DNA from: Oscillospiraceae bacterium
Lineage (GTDB): Bacteria > Bacillota_A > Clostridia > Oscillospirales > Oscillospiraceae
Direction of reading: 5' to 3'
Length of the DNA: 64,000 bases
Assembly (NCBI GenBank): GCA_015067895.1
Contig: SVLP01000004.1
Span: 45,906 to 109,905 of the forward strand
Both the position numbers and the translations under genes were made by a program. The notes below the pieces were generated by a model. That model saw only the letters and a list, made by a program, of their open reading frames with translations, was not told the origin of the DNA and searched no databases. The first letter of the stretch is position 1. Each line of letters begins with the position of its first letter. This document shows, piece after piece, positions 59,999 through 64,000 of the stretch.

Positions 59999-60156
59999 AT
60001 ACTAATTCTTGGTTAAATGGTTTAAGAGCTTTCCGAGGATAAATTGTGCCAGAAAAGGCCGAGGACGACGGTGGGCTGTCGCCCACCTAGGACGAGAACG
60101 CATTATGGCGCAATTTAGACCGGAAAGAATTAAACAGTTTAATCAAGAGTTAGTAT
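59999..60156. repeat. 158-bp palindromic element (family C), copy 2
   Basis: Identical to 24145-24302 except for two substitutions (CCTAGGA for CCTGGGA, and AATTAAAC for AATGAAAC). Same orientation on the plus strand. Confidence 0.85.
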
Positions 60157-60163
60157 GAAAGCA

Positions 60164-60210
60164 CGGCAATCTACCAACCTGGTCGGCGGGGGCAGTACCG
60201 CCCGCCCTAC
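60164..60210. repeat. Family D short repeat, copy 4
   Basis: CCAACCTGGTCGGCGGGGGC followed by CGCCCGCCCTAC, directly after the 158-bp element. Confidence 0.6.
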
Positions 60211-60230
60211 AATATCATTTTGCTTATCAC

Positions 60231-60262
60231 AAAAGGCCCGGAGCCGAAGCTCCGGGCCTTTC
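60231..60262. terminator. Bidirectional terminator
   Basis: Stem AAAGGCCCGGAGC/GCTCCGGGCCTTT with a CGAA loop and T-rich flanks. It is about 110 bp past the pta stop on the minus strand. The stretch 60263-60373 between them shows no gene. Confidence 0.85.
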
Positions 60263-60373
60263 TGTTTTGTTTTGAGACCCTGAAGGTCAAATCACCGGCT
60301 GTGTAACGAACCGAGCGGCAACGGATCGGTCACCTCTCACGTTCGTCACGAATTGGCTGTCGGCACTGCCGAC

Positions 60374-61372
60374 TTACACCATGGCGGCGGTGATGATGGC
60401 CATCTTGTAGACCTCCTCGGCGTTGCAGCCGCGGGACAGGTCGTTGATGGGAGCAGCCAGACCCTGCAGGATGGGGCCCAGAGCCTCGTAGCCGCCCAGA
60501 CGCTGGGCGATCTTGTAGCCGATGTTGCCGGCCTCGATGGTGGGGAAGATGAAGGTGTTGGCGTAGCCGGCCACGGGGGAGCCGGGGAACTTCAGCTGAC
60601 CGACCTCGGGAGCAACGGCGGCATCGAACTGCATCTCGCCGTCGATGGCCAGCTCGGGAGCCATCTCCTTGGCGACCTTGGTAGCCTCGTTGGACAGCTT
60701 GACGGTGCCGCCCTTGCCGGAGCCGTTGGTGGAGAAGGACAGCATGGCGACCTTGGGATCGATGCCGAAGACCTTGGCGGTGTTGGCAGTCTCGATGGCG
60801 ACCTCAGCCAGCTTCTGAGCGGCGGACAGGACAACATTGCCCTCCTTGTCCAGGGAATCCTCGTAGCTCAGGTTGATGGCGCAGTCACCCATGGCCAGCT
60901 TCTCCTCGCCGCGGATCATGATGAAGCAGGAGGAAACCAGGTGGGAACCCTTCTTGGTCTTGACGATCTGCAGAGCGGGACGGACGGTATCAGCGGTGGA
61001 GTAGGTGGCGCCGCCCAGCAGGGAGTCGGCCAGACCCATCTTGACCAGCATGGTGCCGAAGTAGTTGCCCTTGCTCAGAGCCTTGCGGCAGTCCTCAGCG
61101 GACATCTTGCCCTTGCGCAGCTCAACCATCTTCTCGACCATGGCGTCCATCTCGGGATAGGTAGCGGGATCCAGGATCTCCACGCCCTCGATGTCGAAGC
61201 CGCCCTTGGCAGCGTTGGCCTTAACCTCGTCGACATTGCCGACCAGGATGACCTTCAGGAAGCCCTCAGCCTTCAGGCGGGCGGTAGCCTCCAGGATACG
61301 GGCGTCGTGGCCCTCGGTGAAGACGATGGAACGGGGATTGGCCTTCAGAGTCTCAATCATAGAATTGAACAT
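60374..61372 (-). CDS. pta: Phosphate acetyltransferase
   Basis: A 332-residue single-domain Pta (phosphotransacetylase), the short form of fermenting Firmicutes. It has IVFTEGHDARILEAT near the N-terminus, GATYSTADTVRPALQIV in the middle and FPTIEAGNIGYKIAQRLGG toward the end. It makes acetyl phosphate from acetyl-CoA, used by acetate kinase for ATP; ackA is not in the window. GGAGGT precedes the ATG. Strong codon bias suggests high expression. Confidence 0.96.
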   Translation of the reverse strand: MFNSMIETLKANPRSIVFTEGHDARILEATARLKAEGFLKVILVGNVDEVKANAAKGGFDIEGVEILDPATYPEMDAMVEKMVELRKGKMSAEDCRKALSKGNYFGTMLVKMGLADSLLGGATYSTADTVRPALQIVKTKKGSHLVSSCFIMIRGEEKLAMGDCAINLSYEDSLDKEGNVVLSAAQKLAEVAIETANTAKVFGIDPKVAMLSFSTNGSGKGGTVKLSNEATKVAKEMAPELAIDGEMQFDAAVAPEVGQLKFPGSPVAGYANTFIFPTIEAGNIGYKIAQRLGGYEALGPILQGLAAPINDLSRGCNAEEVYKMAIITAAMV

Positions 61373-61442
61373 GACACGTTACCTCCAAATTTTTGTATGT
61401 AAGATTGTGGAAATGGGCAGATACCCATAGTTCGACAGGGTA

Positions 61443-61471
61443 ATTATACAACAGCTTTTCCAAATTCGCAA
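61443..61471 (-). promoter_or_regulatory. Promoter of pta
   Basis: Minus-strand -35 TTGCGA (61466-61471), 17 bp, -10 TATAAT (61443-61448). Confidence 0.85.
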
Positions 61472-61508
61472 CAGTTTTTGTAAAAATGTGCAAATTAGGA
61501 ATGAGGAA

Positions 61509-61757
61509 TCAGGAGTTAGGAGTTTCTCCATACTTCCTTCTGTACCCCTCCACCGCCTGACGCACATTTCGCCGATAGCGGAAATAGATCCAGATATAGG
61601 ATACTGTTAATATGCAGAGCAAGGCCAAGGCACTTTGCCAATCGGCAGCATACACGATGACCGCAGCCATAAGGCAGAGCCAGATCAGCGTATAGATTCC
61701 AAATCCGAAACGCATCACTTTACGGTAACGATCTATATTTTCCTGGTAATTTTCCAT
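61509..61757 (-). CDS. Small membrane protein, unknown
   Basis: An 82-residue protein with a charged N-terminus (ENYQENIDRYRKVMRFG), two transmembrane helices (about 17-37 and 40-58) and a basic C-terminal tail (RYRRNVRQAVEGYRRKYG). No family recognised. The ATG used has GGAGG four bases before it; an in-frame ATG 33 bp earlier has none. It lies between pta and queH on the same strand, flanked by AT-rich inverted repeats of the AGGAGTTAGGAG type. Confidence 0.75.
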   Translation of the reverse strand: MENYQENIDRYRKVMRFGFGIYTLIWLCLMAAVIVYAADWQSALALLCILTVSYIWIYFRYRRNVRQAVEGYRRKYGETPNS

Positions 61758-61808
61758 GTATCCTCCAAAAATATCAGAATCAGGGAACATTTCTTACTCC
61801 TAATTCGG

Positions 61809-62354
61809 TCAGGGAATGATCTTCTTCGCCTTCAGATACCGCTCCTCCTCGGAGAAGACGCAGCCGCAGTATTTCTGGATGTACATTCCCAGCTCCCGGG
61901 CCTTTTCCTGGCCTGGACGGAAGTAGGGGCGGAAATCCCTGTATTCGAATTTCACGCCGTATTCGAAGGCGGCCCGCTCTGCCACCTCCCGCATGAGGTC
62001 ATGCTTCTGGTAGGGGGAGATGAACAGGCTGGAGGTGAAGCTGTCGAAGCCGCCCTCAGCGGCGGCCCGGGCCGTCTCGAACAGTCGCATCTCATAGCAC
62101 TTGATGCACCGTCCGGCGATATCGGGGGCCACCTCCCGGACGAAGGGACGCAGGCCGTAGTCATTGCGCTCGATCAGCGGCAGGTCAATGGTCTGGCAAT
62201 ACTCCCGCAGGCAGTTGCGGCGGGAACGGTACTCGGTGAAGGGGTGGATGTTGGGGTTATACCAGTAGGCGGTGACATCAAAGCCGTCGGTGCGCAGCAC
62301 CTCGATGCACTGGTTGGCACAGGGTGCGCAGCAGGTATGCAGTAAAGTCTTCAT
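61809..62354 (-). CDS. queH: Epoxyqueuosine reductase QueH
   Basis: A 181-residue QueH (formerly DUF208): the N-terminal LLHTCCAPCANQCIEVL with paired Cys, RCIKCYEMRL in the middle, and KYCGCVFSEEERY near the end give the Cys set for the metal and cluster. It does the last step of queuosine synthesis in tRNA in organisms without QueG. CGGAGGA precedes the ATG. No other que genes are in the window. It is read divergently from spoVAD. Confidence 0.95.
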   Translation of the reverse strand: MKTLLHTCCAPCANQCIEVLRTDGFDVTAYWYNPNIHPFTEYRSRRNCLREYCQTIDLPLIERNDYGLRPFVREVAPDIAGRCIKCYEMRLFETARAAAEGGFDSFTSSLFISPYQKHDLMREVAERAAFEYGVKFEYRDFRPYFRPGQEKARELGMYIQKYCGCVFSEEERYLKAKKIIP

Positions 62355-62388
62355 AAGATCCTCCGTGGTTGAGTTGACAGTTATTTGG

Positions 62389-62417
62389 ATTATAGCATTT
62401 TTCCGTTGGATTCGCAA
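62389..62417 (-). promoter_or_regulatory. Promoter of queH
   Basis: Minus-strand -35 TTGCGA (62412-62417), 17 bp, -10 TATAAT (62389-62394), in the queH-spoVAD divergent gap. A spoVAD sigma-G promoter is expected in the same gap but I cannot identify one with confidence. Confidence 0.8.
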
Positions 62418-62470
62418 CCTGCATAATTTCCCGGTCTGCGGGAAAACTGTGTGCGAAATGAGGGATGCAT

Positions 62471-63487
62471 ATGGCACGAAACAAGCTGGGAAGCCACACC
62501 TTCCGGCCGGAGACGCCGGTCTACATCGCCAATTGGGCCAGTGTGGCCGGGAAGAAGGAGGCCGAGGGGCCGCTGGGTCACGGCTTCGACATCAAAAGCA
62601 TGGATACGAAATTCGGGGAGAAGACCTGGGAGCAGGCGGAGAAGAAGATGCAGCAGCTGGCACTGACCAAGCTGCTGAGCAAGGCGAAGGTGAACATGAG
62701 CGAGGTGGACGCGGTCTTCTCCGGGGATCTGCTGAACCAGTGCATCGGCTCCTCCTTTACCCTGCGCAACACCGGCATCCCCCATCTGGGGCTGTACGGG
62801 GCCTGCTCCACCATGGCCCAGAGCCTGCTGCTGGCCGCCATGATGGTGGGCGGGGGCTATGGTGACCGGGTGGTTGCCATGACCTCCTCCCATTTTGCCA
62901 GCTCCGAGCGGCAGTACCGGTTCCCTCTGGGCTACGGCGGCCAGCGGACGCCCACAGCCCAGTGGACGGTCACCGGCTCCGGAGCCGCGCTGGTGACCTC
63001 CCAAAAGAGCAATATCTCCATTGAATCCGCCACCATCGGCACGGTGTCGGATCTGGGGGTGACGGACGCCAATAACATGGGCGCAGCCATGGCCCCGGCC
63101 GCCTTCCACACCATCCGCACCCATCTGGAGGACACGGGGACGACGCCCAACGACTACGATCTCATCGTCACCGGCGATCTGGGTACCATCGGCGTGGAGG
63201 CGCTGATGCAGCTTTGCCGGGAAGCGGGGATCTCCATCGGCGGCAAGCTGACGGACTGCGGGAATCTCATTTTCGATCCCATCAGGCAGGATGTCCACGC
63301 GGGCGGCTCCGGCTGCGGCTGCAGCGCCATCGTGCTGTGCTCGGAGCTGCTGGGCAAGCTCCAGGCCGGGAAGCTGAAGAATATCCTCTTCTGCGGCACC
63401 GGCGCCCTCCTCTCCCCCACCTCGACCCAGCAGAGCCTGCCCATCCCCGGGGTCTGCCACGCGGTCTGCATCACCAGCGGGAGGTAA
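62471..63487 (+). CDS. spoVAD: Stage V sporulation protein AD
   Basis: A 338-residue SpoVAD with a thiolase-like fold: TPVYIANWASVAGKKEAEGPL, DLLNQCIGSSF, LYGACSTMAQSLLLAA with the Cys at the thiolase position, and AGGSGCGCSAIVL near the end. SpoVA proteins bring dipicolinic acid into the forespore; SpoVAD binds it directly. Two ATGs are close; the second has AGGG six bases before. It is followed four bases later by spoVAE. spoVAC, usually just upstream, is missing. Confidence 0.96.
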   Translation: MARNKLGSHTFRPETPVYIANWASVAGKKEAEGPLGHGFDIKSMDTKFGEKTWEQAEKKMQQLALTKLLSKAKVNMSEVDAVFSGDLLNQCIGSSFTLRNTGIPHLGLYGACSTMAQSLLLAAMMVGGGYGDRVVAMTSSHFASSERQYRFPLGYGGQRTPTAQWTVTGSGAALVTSQKSNISIESATIGTVSDLGVTDANNMGAAMAPAAFHTIRTHLEDTGTTPNDYDLIVTGDLGTIGVEALMQLCREAGISIGGKLTDCGNLIFDPIRQDVHAGGSGCGCSAIVLCSELLGKLQAGKLKNILFCGTGALLSPTSTQQSLPIPGVCHAVCITSGR

Positions 63488-63491
63488 GACC

Positions 63492-63848
63492 ATGGACTAT
63501 GTAAAGGCATTCGCAGTGGGCGGGCTCCTGTGCGTCATCGCACAGCTGCTCATCGACTATACCAGGCTGACCCCCGCGAAGATCCTGGTCAGTTATGTGG
63601 TGCTGGGTGTTGTCCTCGGAGGGATCGGCGTGTACCAGCCCCTTGTGGAATTCGCGGGCGCGGGAGCGTCCGTTCCCCTGCTGGGCTTCGGCAACACCCT
63701 TGCAAAGGGCGTCCGGGACGCCATCAAGGACAGCGGGTTTATGGGCATCTTCACCGGCGGCCTGAAGGCCACGGCGGGCGGCATTACCGTCGCCATCTTC
63801 GCCGGACTGCTGGTGAGTTTGATCTTCAAGCCAAAGGATAAAACGTGA
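63492..63848 (+). CDS. spoVAE: Stage V sporulation protein AE (SpoVAEb type)
   Basis: A 118-residue membrane protein with three to four helices: YVKAFAVGGLLCVIAQLL, LVSYVVLGVVLGGIGVYQPL and the GFMGIFTGGLKATAGGITVAI end typical of SpoVAEb. It belongs to the SpoVA dipicolinic acid channel in the spore inner membrane. GGGAGG at the end of spoVAD serves as its ribosome binding site. It is the last gene of the pair and terminators follow. Confidence 0.95.
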   Translation: MDYVKAFAVGGLLCVIAQLLIDYTRLTPAKILVSYVVLGVVLGGIGVYQPLVEFAGAGASVPLLGFGNTLAKGVRDAIKDSGFMGIFTGGLKATAGGITVAIFAGLLVSLIFKPKDKT

Positions 63849-63850
63849 AA

Positions 63851-63874
63851 ACGGGACGGCAAATGCCGTCCCGT
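63851..63874 (+). terminator. Hairpin after spoVAE
   Basis: Stem ACGGGACGGC/GCCGTCCCGT with loop AAAT, 3 bp after the stop but without a T run. It is followed by the stronger hairpin at 63888. Confidence 0.6.
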
Positions 63875-63887
63875 CAGTCTGTCAAAG

Positions 63888-63924
63888 AACCCCTGTTTTC
63901 TCGAAAGGAAAACAGGGGTTTTGG
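63888..63924. terminator. Terminator near the right edge
   Basis: Stem AACCCCTGTTTTC/GAAAACAGGGGTT with loop TCGAAAG and a short T run. It could also end a minus-strand gene to the right. The last 76 bp are AT-rich with a small GGAGTT/AACTCC repeat and no gene. Confidence 0.75.
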
Positions 63925-64000
63925 TATAGAAAATTGGAAAACAGTTGTCCAGAAATAAAAATAAGGAGTTCTTCCAACTCCAATTTGCCAGCTTTTTCAG

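Overview
The window is chromosomal DNA of a GC-rich, spore-forming, Gram-positive Clostridia-type bacterium. I infer Oscillospirales/Oscillospiraceae. The evidence is PolC-type DNA polymerase III, ScpA/ScpB, IreB, a T-box leader, a long SRP RNA with an Alu domain, sporulation genes (ytfJ/gerW, yabP, yabQ, spoVAD, spoVAE) and TTG/GTG starts with strong AGGAGG ribosome binding sites. I saw no tRNA, rRNA, CRISPR array, prophage or transposase gene.

Layout. 1-3.7 kb: a cut lipoprotein gene, a telA/xpaC pair and a TM2-domain protein with a Thr/Glu/Pro repeat. 3.7-7.1 kb: recR, ybaB, dnaX and SRP RNA in the classic order, then acpP. 7.1-14.3 kb (minus): BaiN-like flavoprotein, RpiR regulator, then M50 protease-scpA-scpB-DUF2953-ytfJ-dac-rluB. 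14.4-18.2 kb (plus): membrane protein, then yabP-yabQ-divIC-S1 protein, SDR and rpiB. 18.3-30.9 kb (minus): uridine phosphorylase and the conserved block pyrH-frr-uppS-cdsA-dxr-rseP-ispG-polC. 31-40.8 kb: lipoprotein, glnS, a frameshifted gene, two paralogous secreted polysaccharide deacetylases, an orphan MazF-type toxin, a YdcC-like lipoprotein and nnrD. 40.9-50.7 kb (plus): a PadR/DUF2812 pair, then a complete shikimate-Phe/Tyr operon. 50.9-57.4 kb (minus): a conserved unknown, ireB, pheT, pheS with a T-box, and an XRE/DUF6442 pair. 57.7-64 kb: a two-component system (plus), pta, a small membrane protein, queH (minus), and spoVAD-spoVAE (plus).

How the genes work together. The nine aro/tyr/phe enzymes cover DAHP to chorismate and on to the Phe and Tyr precursors. 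They sit behind a promoter, a 21-codon leader ORF rich in Phe and Tyr codons and an intrinsic terminator, which is the layout of a peptide-leader attenuator. The pheST operon in the same window is controlled by a T-box, so two different sensors of Phe supply appear about 14 kb apart. Two small regulators (PadR, XRE) have clear palindromic sites over their own promoters.

Intergenic regions hold several families of short non-coding repeats with terminal inverted repeats. One 158-bp element is present twice, 36 kb apart, with only two differences. The 59.8-60.2 kb gap holds copies of three of these families.
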